Part shown: positions 16,370 through 24,952 of the stretch, in pieces
How positions within the stretch are numbered: position 1 is the first letter of the stretch
Layout of the letters: every line of letters begins with the position of its first letter
Origin: Rhodobacteraceae bacterium NBU2976
GTDB taxonomy: Bacteria > Pseudomonadota > Alphaproteobacteria > Rhodobacterales > Rhodobacteraceae
Direction of reading: 5' to 3'
DNA length: 64,000 nucleotides
Assembly (NCBI GenBank): GCA_023630215.1
Contig: JALPRQ010000001.1
Coordinates: 1,488,001-1,552,000, forward strand
Notes under the pieces: model-generated
Database searches by the model: none
The model's input: only the letters and a program-made list of their open reading frames with translations
What the model was told of the DNA's origin: nothing
Program-made: the position numbers and the translations under genes

Positions 16370-17794
16370 CTAGTCCTCCAGCACCCAAGTGTCCTTCGTG
16401 CCGCCTCCCTGCGAAGAGTTGACTACCAACGAGCCTTTCTTGAGAGCGACGCGGGTCAGGCCGCCAGGGGTGATGTTGACAGAATTCGGGCTGACAAGAA
16501 CAAAGGGTCGCAAATCGACATGGCGCGGGGCAAGCCCTGCGCGGGTAAAGACCGGCACGGTGGATAGAGATAATGTTGGCTGTGCAATATAGTTGCCGGG
16601 ACGCGCCTGAAGTTTCTTGCGGAAAAGGGCGATGTCTTTTTTGGTGGCGGTTGGACCGATCAACATGCCGTATCCGCCTGAACCATGCACCTCTTTGACG
16701 ACCAGATCGTTTAGATTGTCGAGGACATACGCGAGCGAGTCCGAATCCGAGCAGCGCCAAGTCGGAACATTTTCCAGAATGGCTTTTTCACCCGTGTAGA
16801 ATTCGACAATTTCTGGCATATAGCTGTAGATGGCTTTGTCATCCGCGATCCCGGTGCCGGGCGCGTTGGCAATGGTGATGCCCCCGGCGCGATAGACGTC
16901 CATAATTCCGGGCACACCAAGCGTGCTTTCCGGGTTGAAGTTCAAAGGATCGAGAAAATCATCATCGACACGACGATAAAGCACGTCAATGGGATGGTAA
17001 CCGCGTGTGGTGCGCATGGCGACGCGTCCGTCAACGATACGAAGGTCGTGACCCTCGACAAGTTCCACGCCCATTTGATCGGCAAGGAAAGCATGTTCGA
17101 AATACGCGGAATTATAGATACCGGGCGTGAGAACCGCGACGGTTGGCGTTGCGTTGCTGACAGAAGGTGCAGACGCCGCGAGTGATCGCCACAGATCGCG
17201 AGGATAGTTCTGGACCGCTTGAACCCGATTGCGGGCAAACAGTTCCGGAAACATCTGTAACATCGTTTCGCGGTTTTCGAGCATATAGCTGACGCCAGAG
17301 GGTGTTCGTGCGTTATCTTCGAGGACGTAGAACTGATCCTCGCCCGTGCGGACGAGATCGATACCGACAATATGCGTATAAACGCCACCCGGAGGGTCAA
17401 CACCGATCATGGCTGGCAGAAAGGCCGCGTTTTTGGAAATCATTTCCTTGGGAACGCGTCCGGAACGTATGATTTCCTGACGATGATAAATGTCATAGAG
17501 AAAGGCATTGATCGCGCGAACGCGCTGTTCAATTCCCCGCGACAGCTTTTGCCATTCCCGACCGGATAATATGCGAGGGACGATGTCGAATGGAATGATT
17601 TTTTCCTCGGCCTGGGCGCGGCCGTAGACATTGAATGTAATGCCTGTCAGGCGAAAGATATCTTCGGCTTCGCGCTGTTTGGCGCGTAAGCGGGACAGGT
17701 CTTCACCTTCGAACCAGGATTGAAAATCTTTGTAGGGTTGCCGAGCCGAGCCGTCGGCGTGCCACATTTCATTCAAAATATCCCCGTTTTCCAT
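16370..17794 (-). CDS. Circularly permuted type 2 ATP-grasp protein
   Basis: 474-residue cytoplasmic protein of the DUF404/DUF407 family, a circularly permuted ATP-grasp predicted to be a peptide or amide ligase. Recognisable parts are FNVYGRAQAEEKIIPFDIVPRI near the N-terminus, the ATP-grasp core with DLVRTGEDQFYVLEDNARTPSG and VVKEVHGSGGYGM (nucleotide loop), and RPFVLVSPN near the C-terminus. It is the first gene of the four-gene Anbu operon. The products of this ligase class have been proposed to be small peptides that the peptidases of the operon handle; this is inference. Confidence 0.92.
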   Translation of the reverse strand: MENGDILNEMWHADGSARQPYKDFQSWFEGEDLSRLRAKQREAEDIFRLTGITFNVYGRAQAEEKIIPFDIVPRILSGREWQKLSRGIEQRVRAINAFLYDIYHRQEIIRSGRVPKEMISKNAAFLPAMIGVDPPGGVYTHIVGIDLVRTGEDQFYVLEDNARTPSGVSYMLENRETMLQMFPELFARNRVQAVQNYPRDLWRSLAASAPSVSNATPTVAVLTPGIYNSAYFEHAFLADQMGVELVEGHDLRIVDGRVAMRTTRGYHPIDVLYRRVDDDFLDPLNFNPESTLGVPGIMDVYRAGGITIANAPGTGIADDKAIYSYMPEIVEFYTGEKAILENVPTWRCSDSDSLAYVLDNLNDLVVKEVHGSGGYGMLIGPTATKKDIALFRKKLQARPGNYIAQPTLSLSTVPVFTRAGLAPRHVDLRPFVLVSPNSVNITPGGLTRVALKKGSLVVNSSQGGGTKDTWVLED

Positions 17795-18173
17795 AGTATA
17801 ATGTTATCCTGTGCGGGACGAAACTCAAATGGTTACTTTCGAGAAACCCGGAAATCCTAGAATTTCCGAGACTGAGCCGCACAAACTGCATAATTCGTGG
17901 GCATAGTGTGCAAAGCTTTTGCATTATTTTAAAAGGTGTCTGTGGGCGTGATCTGTCGAGAATGCGCGGTGTATTAAACGTGGGATGTTACACCAAGGAC
18001 GTTAGGCTGATGTGACGACGTTCGACACGTATTGCCGCCGAGTGTCGCGCCAGCATGTCGGGTGATAACAGTTCATCGTTTTAGTGTTTTTCAACATGGT
18101 CGGTAGGAATTGCACAAACGCAGATTGGCTGCTTGACCATCCAACAGGTCTGAAATATTAAGCGCAAGCCCGA
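17795..18173. promoter_or_regulatory. Intergenic region between Anbu operon and tRNA-Gly, with tRNA promoter
   Basis: No gene is seen in these 379 bases. An inverted repeat CGGAAAT/ATTTCCG (17849-17855 and 17862-17868, 6-base spacer) lies 55 bases upstream of the ATP-grasp start and could be an operator. A good sigma-70 promoter for the tRNA is visible: TTGACC at 18133-18138, 17-base spacer, TATTAA at 18156-18161, placing transcription start a few bases before the tRNA. Minus-strand open frames here are noise. Confidence 0.5.
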
Positions 18174-18247
18174 GCGGGCGTTGTGTAATGGTAAGACCTT
18201 AGCCTTCCAAGCTAAAGATACGGGTTCGATTCCCGTCGCCCGCTCCA
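18174..18247 (+). tRNA. tRNA-Gly (anticodon TCC)
   Basis: Acceptor stem GCGGGCG pairs with CGCCCGC; discriminator T is followed by an encoded CCA. The anticodon arm TTAGC-CTTCCAA-GCTAA gives anticodon TCC (glycine, codon GGA). The T arm is ACGGG-TTCGATT-CCCGT. All three stems close. No second copy of its 3' end was noticed nearby, so there is no sign that it serves as an integration site here. Confidence 0.97.
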
Positions 18248-18350
18248 ATTCTTTCACATTGTTATATTGGTTGAAGATATGTCGCCTTTTGTTGAGGCGG
18301 ATGTGGGTATCTGCTATGCACGTCATATGTGACAAACACCGAGGACAAAG

Positions 18351-18560
18351 ATGACGCGAATTCTAGGTATTCTGGCGATGATCCTTGTGTTTGCAGCGCC
18401 GATTCAGGCGGGAAACTTGGTTTTTGAAGCGGATAATGATGAGGAAATTGTCTATGTCGAAGACGAGCCGATGGGGTCCTCGGGGGCACGGCTATCGCCA
18501 ATGACTGCGCTTTCCGTGAATGCGACGGCCATCTCGAAACCTGAAGATCGTCGCAAATAA
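18351..18560 (+). CDS. Small exported protein of unknown function
   Basis: 69-residue protein with a clean Sec signal peptide (MTRILGILAMILVFAAPIQAG, cleavage near residue 20) and a short acidic mature part (EADNDEEIVYVEDEP) followed by a low-complexity tail. GAGGA lies at good distance before the ATG. No family was recognised. It stands alone between tRNA-Gly and fabF, in the same direction, with 174 bases to fabF. The combination of ribosome binding site and signal peptide makes a real gene likely. Confidence 0.6.
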   Translation: MTRILGILAMILVFAAPIQAGNLVFEADNDEEIVYVEDEPMGSSGARLSPMTALSVNATAISKPEDRRK

Positions 18561-18734
18561 GATTTCTTATCTAGGCCGCAGATACATCTGACACGTTGCC
18601 ATGATGGATCGCGATGTCGCACGTTGATCTGTTTGACGAGCGTGTGCGATTTCCCACTGTAATAGGGGTATCTGGCCTTGTCCGTCGGGGGTGCGATGCT
18701 GTAAAAGGCCCTGACATAAAAGATGAGGTGAAAC

Positions 18735-19994
18735 ATGCGGCGAGTGGTTGTCACTGGATTAGGTATGCTTAGTCCCCTGGCGTGTGGGGTCGAGGAGACG
18801 TGGGCGCGATTGCTGGCCGGGGAGTCCGGTGCCGGAACGATCTCGCGCTGGGACGCGGATCATCTGGCGACGAATTACGCTTGCGAAATTCCTTATGGCG
18901 ACGGCAGCAACGGAACCTTCAATCCTGATGATTGGATGGAACCCAAAGAACAGCGCAAAGTTGACGACTTTATCCTGTATGCGATGGCTGCGGCCGATCA
19001 GGCCGTGAAAGATGCCGACTGGACACCTTCGGATGAGGAGTCTTTGCTTCGCACAGGAGTGATGATCGGTTCCGGCATTGGCGGGTTGCGTTCGATTGCG
19101 GAAACGTCGGTCCTGTTGAAAGAGCGTGGACCGCGTCGTGTCTCGCCATTCTTTATTCCGGGTGCCCTGATCAACCTATGTTCGGGGCAAGTCTCGATTC
19201 GTTATGGTTTCAAAGGACCAAACCATGCGGTGGTTACTGCGTGTTCCACGGGGGCACATGCGATTGGCGATGCGGCGCGGTTGATCATGCTGGACGATGC
19301 TGATGTCATGATCGCAGGTGGTGCGGAATCGCCGATTTGTGAAATTGGGGTTGCGGGCTTCAACGCCTGCAAGGCGCTGTCCACCAAACGACGGGATGAT
19401 CCGCAGCACGCCTCGCGTCCTTATGATTCTGATCGCGATGGTTTCGTGATGGGAGAGGGTGCGGGTGTTGTCGTGTTGGAAGAATACGAGCATGCCAAAG
19501 CGCGCGGGGCCAAAATTTACGCCGAAATTCTGGGTTACGGCCTGTCGGGTGACGCCTATCACATTACGGCCCCGTCAGAAGACGGAGACGGCGGCTATCG
19601 TGCGATGCAGGCCGCGTTGAAGCGTGCTGGGCTTCAACCCTCGGATATTGATTATATCAATGCTCACGGAACATCGACGATGGCTGACACGATTGAGTTG
19701 GGTGCGGTGGAACGTTTGCTGGGAGATGCGGCACAAGGTGTTACCATGTCATCCACCAAATCTTCGATCGGGCATCTGCTGGGCGCAGCCGGCGCGGTCG
19801 AGGCGATCTTCAGTATTCTGGCAATTCGCGACCAGATTGCCCCGCCGACGATCAATCTTGAAAACCCGGCGGTATCGCCACGCTTGGATTTGGCTGCAAA
19901 TAATGCTGTGAAGCGCGATATCTCTATCGCTTTGTCCAACAGTTTCGGCTTTGGCGGAACCAACGCCAGCCTGATCATGGGAAAAGTACAATAA
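18735..19994 (+). CDS. fabF: Beta-ketoacyl-ACP synthase II FabF
   Basis: 419-residue cytosolic condensing enzyme of type II fatty acid synthesis, elongating acyl-ACP with malonyl-ACP. The Cys-His-His triad is visible in VTACSTGAHAIG, NAHGTSTMADTIEL and SSIGHLLGAAGAVEA. The C-terminal NSFGFGGTNASL loop is also present. Length is typical. It overlaps mltG by one base, an association common in proteobacteria, where fabF and mltG are linked. No acpP or fabG is next to it in this window. Confidence 0.97.
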   Translation: MRRVVVTGLGMLSPLACGVEETWARLLAGESGAGTISRWDADHLATNYACEIPYGDGSNGTFNPDDWMEPKEQRKVDDFILYAMAAADQAVKDADWTPSDEESLLRTGVMIGSGIGGLRSIAETSVLLKERGPRRVSPFFIPGALINLCSGQVSIRYGFKGPNHAVVTACSTGAHAIGDAARLIMLDDADVMIAGGAESPICEIGVAGFNACKALSTKRRDDPQHASRPYDSDRDGFVMGEGAGVVVLEEYEHAKARGAKIYAEILGYGLSGDAYHITAPSEDGDGGYRAMQAALKRAGLQPSDIDYINAHGTSTMADTIELGAVERLLGDAAQGVTMSSTKSSIGHLLGAAGAVEAIFSILAIRDQIAPPTINLENPAVSPRLDLAANNAVKRDISIALSNSFGFGGTNASLIMGKVQ

Positions 19995-21016
19995 TGGGAA
20001 AAGCGCTGGCGGCGAACACGCTGAGCTTTCTGATCATTGCCCTTGTGGCAATCGCTGGAGTTGTGGCGTGGGGACAAAAACAGTTTCGGGCAGCTGGCCC
20101 GTTGAGTGAAGATGCTGTCATCACCATTGCACCCGGGGCTAATCTTCAGGACGCTACGGATGAGTTGATGGATGTTGGCGCGATCACCAGTGCTGAACTC
20201 TTCCGGATTGGAGCAAAATTATCGCAACGGGATGATCGTCTGAAATTCGGAGAATACCGCATTCCTGCAGCGTCTTCGATGGATGAGATTCTGAATATCA
20301 TCACTTCCGGACGATCCATCGACTATAGGATTACTTTGCCCGAGGGGATGTATACGTCCGAAATCATCGAGCGCGTGAACGCGAACGAATTCCTGACGGG
20401 GGAAATAGAGACTGTTCCACCTGAAGGGTATATGGCGCCAAATACGTATAGTTTCCTGCGCGGGGATACGAAGCAGTCGATTATTGACGAGATGGTTGAG
20501 GAACAGCAGCGCATTTTGGACGACGCCTGGGAAAATCGTGATCCGAATATTCCGTTGAATAGCAAAGAGGAATTGCTGATCCTTGCGTCGATCGTGGAAT
20601 CCGAAGCTGGTGGTGCTGGCGAATGGGGATTGGTGGCCTCGGTCTTTTATAACCGGATCAACGCCAACATGCGGTTGGAGGCAGATGCCACCATTCGCTA
20701 TGGTCTGACCAATGGGCAGGAACGGTTGCGGCGGGGGTTACGAGAATCTGAGCTTGCGCGAGAGACACCCTATAACACTTATCAAATTCGTGGATTGCCA
20801 CCGACACCGATTTCAAATCCCGGCGAACAAGCCATCCGTGCTACGGCCAATCCTGAAGAGTCCCCCTATTACTATTTCGTGTTGGACGGGTCAGGCGGAC
20901 ATGCCTTTGCAGAGAACTATAACGAACATCTGCAAAACGTCGCGAATTGGCGTCGGATCGAAGCTGAAATGCGTGCAGCAGAGGCAGCTGCAGCGGCGGC
21001 GGAATCAGGGGACTGA
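19994..21016 (+). CDS. mltG: Endolytic murein transglycosylase MltG (YceG)
   Basis: 340-residue inner-membrane enzyme that cleaves nascent glycan strands and may terminate their elongation. It has one N-terminal membrane helix (about residues 8-28), a LysM-like region, and the catalytic domain with the glutamate in ILASIVESEAGG, followed by LEADATIRYGL and NTYQIRGLPPTPISNPG, all diagnostic of YceG. It ends in an Ala/Glu-rich tail. Translation is coupled to fabF. It is the last housekeeping gene before the GTA leader. Confidence 0.95.
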   Translation: MGKALAANTLSFLIIALVAIAGVVAWGQKQFRAAGPLSEDAVITIAPGANLQDATDELMDVGAITSAELFRIGAKLSQRDDRLKFGEYRIPAASSMDEILNIITSGRSIDYRITLPEGMYTSEIIERVNANEFLTGEIETVPPEGYMAPNTYSFLRGDTKQSIIDEMVEEQQRILDDAWENRDPNIPLNSKEELLILASIVESEAGGAGEWGLVASVFYNRINANMRLEADATIRYGLTNGQERLRRGLRESELARETPYNTYQIRGLPPTPISNPGEQAIRATANPEESPYYYFVLDGSGGHAFAENYNEHLQNVANWRRIEAEMRAAEAAAAAAESGD

Positions 21017-21127
21017 TTCCCGCCACTTCGTGTAATATTCATTAGGTGACCCATGGGAAGCTTGCGGAGTAATACCGGATCCCATTCGATCATATCATGT
21101 TGTATTACAGGGAAAATCCATCTGTGT

Positions 21128-21201
21128 TAACTATTTATTAATGAAAAAATCAATAAAAACAACAGTTTAGCGTTGACATTGCGAGCGGCCTTCTGTATAA
21201 C
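21128..21201 (+). promoter_or_regulatory. Strong sigma-70 promoter with AT-rich upstream element, GTA leader
   Basis: TTGACA at 21173-21178 and TATAAC at 21196-21201 are separated by 17 bases, near-consensus for a housekeeping promoter. The preceding bases (about 21128-21165) are very rich in A and T and could serve as an UP element. This is the only such promoter seen before GTA gene 1 and lies about 97 bases upstream of its start. Confidence 0.75.
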
Positions 21202-21229
21202 CCAAGGCAAGCTGGAAGAAGTGGGTAAG

Positions 21230-21260
21230 CGGCCCGGTCAATTGATCGAGGCCGTTTTTC
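21230..21260 (+). terminator. Intrinsic terminator in the GTA leader (possible attenuator)
   Basis: A hairpin with arms CGGCCC and GAGGCCG (one bulged A), continued by an inner GGTC/GATC stem and AATT loop, spans 21230-21254 and is followed at once by TTTTTC. It sits about 50 bases after the predicted start of transcription and 38 bases before gene 1, so transcripts from the strong promoter should stop here unless antitermination occurs. Confidence 0.75.
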
Positions 21261-21297
21261 TGTTTCTGCTCGTATCGGGCAACGAAGGCTTGTTTTA

Positions 21298-21636
21298 ATG
21301 ACAAAAGAAAATTCCTCGAATGAGGAAGACAACCTCCGTTTGTGGAAAAACTTACGGGAGGAAGTGGCGTATGCTGCTGAATTGCTGAAAGGCTCTGTCC
21401 TTCAAGCGATCGAAGGCAATGCGAGTGATAAAGATGTCACCCGAGAAGCTATCGAATTCAAAAACGGCATCGCCAAATTGCGAGAGATCGAGATACTCAT
21501 TGCTAAACATTCAGACCAGTTCGGATCCGGCGAACGGGGTGCGACCTCTCTCGACCTGGACTCCGCGAGAGCAGAAGTTCTTGATCGACTTGTTAAAGTC
21601 GCTGCCTCACGAAGAGGTGGTGACATTTCTGGATAG
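21298..21636 (+). CDS. GTA small terminase subunit-like protein (g1)
   Basis: 112-residue protein at the position of RcGTA g1, which acts as small terminase (TerS) recognising or presenting DNA to the large subunit. The sequence is helical and charged, with a long central helix (AIEFKNGIAKLREIEILIAKHSDQ). No known DNA-binding motif is obvious, as for other GTA TerS proteins, which have lost specific pac recognition. Assignment rests on length, position and general similarity. A GAAGG ribosome binding site lies nine bases upstream. The 3' end overlaps the terminase large gene in another frame. Confidence 0.85.
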   Translation: MTKENSSNEEDNLRLWKNLREEVAYAAELLKGSVLQAIEGNASDKDVTREAIEFKNGIAKLREIEILIAKHSDQFGSGERGATSLDLDSARAEVLDRLVKVAASRRGGDISG

Positions 21637-22912
21637 CTTGAGCCCTAATGCGCTTTTGTCCCTGCCATGGCTTTTCGAGGTCTGGGCATTGCCCGGCCAT
21701 CAGCTGACACCTGAAGGGAACTGGAAGACATGGGTGATACTCGGAGGTCGCGGCGCGGGGAAAACCCGCGCCGGGGCTGAGTGGGTGAGGGCGCAAGTCG
21801 AAGGGTCATTACCAAAAGATGCAGGGCGCTGTCGGCGTGTCGCACTGGTTGGCGAGACGATCGAGCAGGCGCGTGAGGTTATGGTGTTTGGGGAATCTGG
21901 GCTGTTGGCTTGTTCACCGCCGGACCGTCGCCCGGATTGGCAGGCGACACGCAAGCGGTTGGTCTGGCCCAATGGCGCGGTGGCCGAGATTTATTCGGCG
22001 CACAATCCCGAAAGTTTGCGCGGACCGCAATTTGATGCCGCTTGGGTTGACGAGCTTGCCAAGTGGAAACACGGGCAGGACGCATGGGACATGCTTCAGT
22101 TCGGTTTACGGTTGGGGGATAATCCGCAACAGGTGGTGACGACTACGCCGCGCCCCTCGCGATTGCTGGTTGATCTGTTGGCTGACCCGAGGACGGTGCG
22201 CACGTCAGCCGCGACAGAAGAAAATGCCGCCAATCTGGCGGAGAGTTTTCTGGCTTATGTGACCGAAAAATACGCGGGCTCACGTCTGGGGCGGCAGGAG
22301 CTGGAAGGTGAGCTGCTGACGGATATTGATGGGGCTTTATGGAATTTGACGATACTGGATCAGGGGCGCGCGCAGGTGCCGGACCTTGATCGTATCGTAG
22401 TGGCCGTGGACCCGCCAATTACCGGCGGGCCGGGGTCGGATGAATGCGGCATCATTATTGCCGGTGTGACAATGGAAGGCCCGCCCAAAGATTGGCGGGC
22501 TTTTGTTTTGGAGGACGCGTCGCTGAGCGGATCGCCGACAGTCTGGGCGGAACGTGCGGTGGCAAAATATCGTGAATATGGTGCGGACCGGTTGGTGGCG
22601 GAGGTAAATCAGGGCGGTGATCTGGTGGAGACGCTGGTGCGCCAGATTGACCCGCTGGTGCCCTATCGGGGGGTGCGGGCGTCGCGCGGCAAGGCGGCGC
22701 GGGCGGAACCGGTCGCGGCGCTTTACGAACAGGGACGCGTTGCACATTGCGGGACATTTACGGCGCTGGAGGACCAGCTTTGTGCGATGACGGTATCGGG
22801 ATTCCGGGGCAAAGGCTCTCCCGACCGACTGGATGCGTTGGTGTGGGCAATTACGGATCTGATGATTGTCCCGGCGGCTGCCTATCAACGGCCCCGGGTG
22901 CGCGGGCTGTAA
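21581..22912 (+). CDS. GTA terminase large subunit (g2)
   Basis: About 443-residue packaging ATPase/nuclease that translocates DNA into GTA heads. Walker A is GGRGAGKT, followed by an adenine-binding region with EWVRAQVEG. Walker B-like FDAAWVDELAKW and the C-terminal RNase-H-like nuclease with VVAVDPPITGG and the acidic site in VAEVNQGGD are also visible. The frame is open from 21419, but the first part overlaps g1; the TTG at 21581, giving MIDLLKSLPHEEVV, matches the usual N-terminus of this family and is chosen. GTG codons at 21617/21620 are alternatives. Confidence 0.93.
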   Translation: MIDLLKSLPHEEVVTFLDSLSPNALLSLPWLFEVWALPGHQLTPEGNWKTWVILGGRGAGKTRAGAEWVRAQVEGSLPKDAGRCRRVALVGETIEQAREVMVFGESGLLACSPPDRRPDWQATRKRLVWPNGAVAEIYSAHNPESLRGPQFDAAWVDELAKWKHGQDAWDMLQFGLRLGDNPQQVVTTTPRPSRLLVDLLADPRTVRTSAATEENAANLAESFLAYVTEKYAGSRLGRQELEGELLTDIDGALWNLTILDQGRAQVPDLDRIVVAVDPPITGGPGSDECGIIIAGVTMEGPPKDWRAFVLEDASLSGSPTVWAERAVAKYREYGADRLVAEVNQGGDLVETLVRQIDPLVPYRGVRASRGKAARAEPVAALYEQGRVAHCGTFTALEDQLCAMTVSGFRGKGSPDRLDALVWAITDLMIVPAAAYQRPRVRGL

Positions 22913-22954
22913 CAATCAGTTTTCAAAGAAATTTTAGCAAGGGAGCATGACTTC

Positions 22955-24127
22955 ATGGTTTTGCAACTATTCAAGGCTTCGCGCGAAGTTGAGGAAAAGA
23001 AAGCCTCGGCCGCGGCGGGTGTCATTGCGTTTCACGGGGCAGGGCGTGCGGCCTGGTCGGCACGTGACAGCGTAAGCCTGACGCGGACCGGGTTTACCGG
23101 CAATCCGGTTGGGTTTCGCTGCGTGAAAATGATTGCTGAGGCCGCAGCGGCGGTTCCCTACCTGTTGCAAGATGTGGAGCGGCGTTACGCGGAACATCCG
23201 TTGCTGGCGTTGATGGCACGGCCCAATGCCGGGCAGGGTGCGGCGGCGTTGCTGGAGGCGTTTTACGGGCAGCTGTTGCTGACCGGTGACGGGTACCTGG
23301 AGGTTGCCGGGTTGGAAGCCACAGGGCAGCCGCAGGAGCTGCATGTGCTTCGATCGGACCGGATGTCGGTGGTGCCGGGCACGGATGGCTGGCCGGTGGC
23401 GTATGAATACAAAGTCGGTGGGCGCAAGCATCGGTTCGATATGCGTCAGGAATTTGCCCCGGTCCTGCATGTAAAGACGTTTCACCCGCAGGATGACCAT
23501 TACGGCCTGTCACCCATGCAGGCTGCAGGTTCGGCGTTGGATGTACATAACGCGGCATCGAAATGGTCCAAGGCGTTGCTGGATAATGCCGCACGGCCCT
23601 CGGGCGCAATTGTGTATAAAGGCGCGGATGGCATGGGGGCATTGGCGTCGGATCAGTATGACCGTTTGGTTGACGAGCTGGCCTCGCACCACCAGGGGGC
23701 GGTGAATGCCGGACGGCCGATGTTGCTGGAAGGTGGATTGGACTGGAAACCGATGGGGTTCAGCCCGTCGGATATGGAATTCCAGAAAACGAAGGAAAGC
23801 GCGGCGCGCGAAATCGCGCTGGCGTTCGGGGTCCCACCGATGTTGCTGGGGCTGCCGGGCGATAACACCTATGCGAATTATCAAGAGGCCAACCGGGCGT
23901 TTTATCGTCTGACGGTGCTGCCGCTGGTAGCCAAGACGATGGCGGCGATTTCTGGGTGGCTTGCGCCGCTTTATGACGGGGCCGAGTTGCGCCCGGATGC
24001 TGATGGCATTCCCGCCCTTGCTGCCGAGCGCGAGGCGCAGTGGCGACGGGTTGCGGATGCTGACTTCCTGACACAGGCAGAGAAACGCGAAATGCTGGGG
24101 CTTCCGAGACTACCGGAGGACGAATGA
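22955..24127 (+). CDS. GTA portal protein, HK97 family (g3)
   Basis: 390-residue portal that forms the DNA-conducting ring at the head-tail vertex. Family features are NPVGFRCVKMIAEAAA near the N-terminus, HPLLALMARPNAGQG, the wing region with LVLRSDRMSVVPG-like sequence, YGLSPMQAAGSALDVHNAASKW and the C-terminal clip/stem LALAFGVPPMLLGLPGDNTYANYQEANRAFYRLTV-like stretch. Length is typical of GTA portals. It starts 43 bases after g2 with GGGAG upstream and ends in a four-base overlap with g3.5. Confidence 0.96.
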   Translation: MVLQLFKASREVEEKKASAAAGVIAFHGAGRAAWSARDSVSLTRTGFTGNPVGFRCVKMIAEAAAAVPYLLQDVERRYAEHPLLALMARPNAGQGAAALLEAFYGQLLLTGDGYLEVAGLEATGQPQELHVLRSDRMSVVPGTDGWPVAYEYKVGGRKHRFDMRQEFAPVLHVKTFHPQDDHYGLSPMQAAGSALDVHNAASKWSKALLDNAARPSGAIVYKGADGMGALASDQYDRLVDELASHHQGAVNAGRPMLLEGGLDWKPMGFSPSDMEFQKTKESAAREIALAFGVPPMLLGLPGDNTYANYQEANRAFYRLTVLPLVAKTMAAISGWLAPLYDGAELRPDADGIPALAAEREAQWRRVADADFLTQAEKREMLGLPRLPEDE

Positions 24128-24360
24128 CCAAACGGAGTGGCGGTTCACGGTATCTGTATGAGCCTTTCGATGCCGCCAGTGCGCGGATCGAAGCGAATGA
24201 ACGGGTCATTGCTGAGCGCTGGCAGGGGTTGGAGCGGCGGTTGCAGACCATCGAAAGCACGTTGGAACGGCTGGAACGCCGACTTTGGTTGGCGGTCTAT
24301 GGCGCGGCGGGAATGTTGGCGGCGGATGTGGCCTATGGCTTTTTGCAAGCTGGATCATAA
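24124..24360 (+). CDS. GTA g3.5-like small membrane or coiled-coil protein
   Basis: 78-residue protein at the g3.5 position between portal and protease. It has a charged amphipathic helix (residues about 18-55, heptad-like LERRLQTIESTLERLERR) followed by one hydrophobic helix (WLAVYGAAGMLAADVAYGF). Its start overlaps the portal stop (ATGA). Function in R. capsulatus GTA is not clear. The conserved position and coupling support a real gene. Confidence 0.8.
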   Translation: MTKRSGGSRYLYEPFDAASARIEANERVIAERWQGLERRLQTIESTLERLERRLWLAVYGAAGMLAADVAYGFLQAGS

Positions 24361-24370
24361 GGGATTGAAC

Positions 24371-24925
24371 ATGAACATTTTTTCACAAGAAAAATCGCAT
24401 TTGGAGACCAAGTTTTGCAGCTTCGACGGCGATATTGGCCTGAAGGACGGAACAGTAATTACCGGTTACGCTTCCTTGTTCGGGGCAACCGATAAGGGTG
24501 GTGATGCGGTACAAAAAGGGGCGTTCAAAGCGTGCCTGAATCGGATTGCCAAGAAAGGCACGAAGGTAAAGATGCTGTGGCAGCATGACCCGACCTGTCC
24601 CATAGGGGTCTGGGACGAAGTGGTCGAAGATGGCAAAGGTCTGCGGGTCAAGGGTCGGATTCTGACCGAAGTGCAGGCCGGGCGCGAGGCGCTGGCGCTG
24701 CTGGAAGCGGGCGCAATTGACGGACTGTCGATTGGCTATCGGACGCTCCGGTCCGAAAAATCCGCCAAGGGTGGCCGTTTGCTCCATGAAATTGAGCTTT
24801 GGGAAGTGTCATTGGTGACGTTCCCGATGTTGTCCGAAGCGCGGGTTTCGCGCACGGACGAAGAGGCGGCGCTGGCGGAGAGCCTGGCGGACACCTTTCG
24901 GCAGGCTAGAGAGATGCTGGCCTGA
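24371..24925 (+). CDS. GTA prohead protease, HK97 family (g4)
   Basis: 184-residue serine protease that matures the capsid during head assembly. The catalytic histidine is in MLWQHDP, the serine in AIDGLSIGYRT and the acid in LWEVSLVTFP, the His-Ser-Glu pattern of HK97 prohead proteases. The frame is open from 24137, but the ATG at 24371, preceded by AAGGGA and lying 10 bases after g3.5, gives the correct N-terminus (MNIFSQEKSHLETKF). Length is typical. Confidence 0.94.
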   Translation: MNIFSQEKSHLETKFCSFDGDIGLKDGTVITGYASLFGATDKGGDAVQKGAFKACLNRIAKKGTKVKMLWQHDPTCPIGVWDEVVEDGKGLRVKGRILTEVQAGREALALLEAGAIDGLSIGYRTLRSEKSAKGGRLLHEIELWEVSLVTFPMLSEARVSRTDEEAALAESLADTFRQAREMLA

Positions 24926-24952
24926 AACACTCATTAAACACAGGAAATTTTG

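Noticed and set aside
18174-18247. tRNA-Gly as integration site for the GTA region
   Set aside because: No repeat of the tRNA 3' end was seen at the far side, and housekeeping genes fabF and mltG lie between.
18081-18335. 84-residue minus-strand ORF containing ATGIEPVSLAWKAKVLPLH
   Set aside because: This is the well-known false protein made by translating the antisense of tRNA-Gly; the tRNA at 18174-18247 explains it.
22337-22915. 192-residue minus-strand ORF inside the terminase gene
   Set aside because: Antisense to the conserved nuclease domain of the terminase; His/Arg-rich composition is that of a shadow frame.
24137-24370. Upstream extension of the protease reading frame
   Set aside because: This part overlaps g3.5 in another frame and has antisense-like composition; the ATG at 24371 has its own ribosome binding site and gives the family N-terminus.
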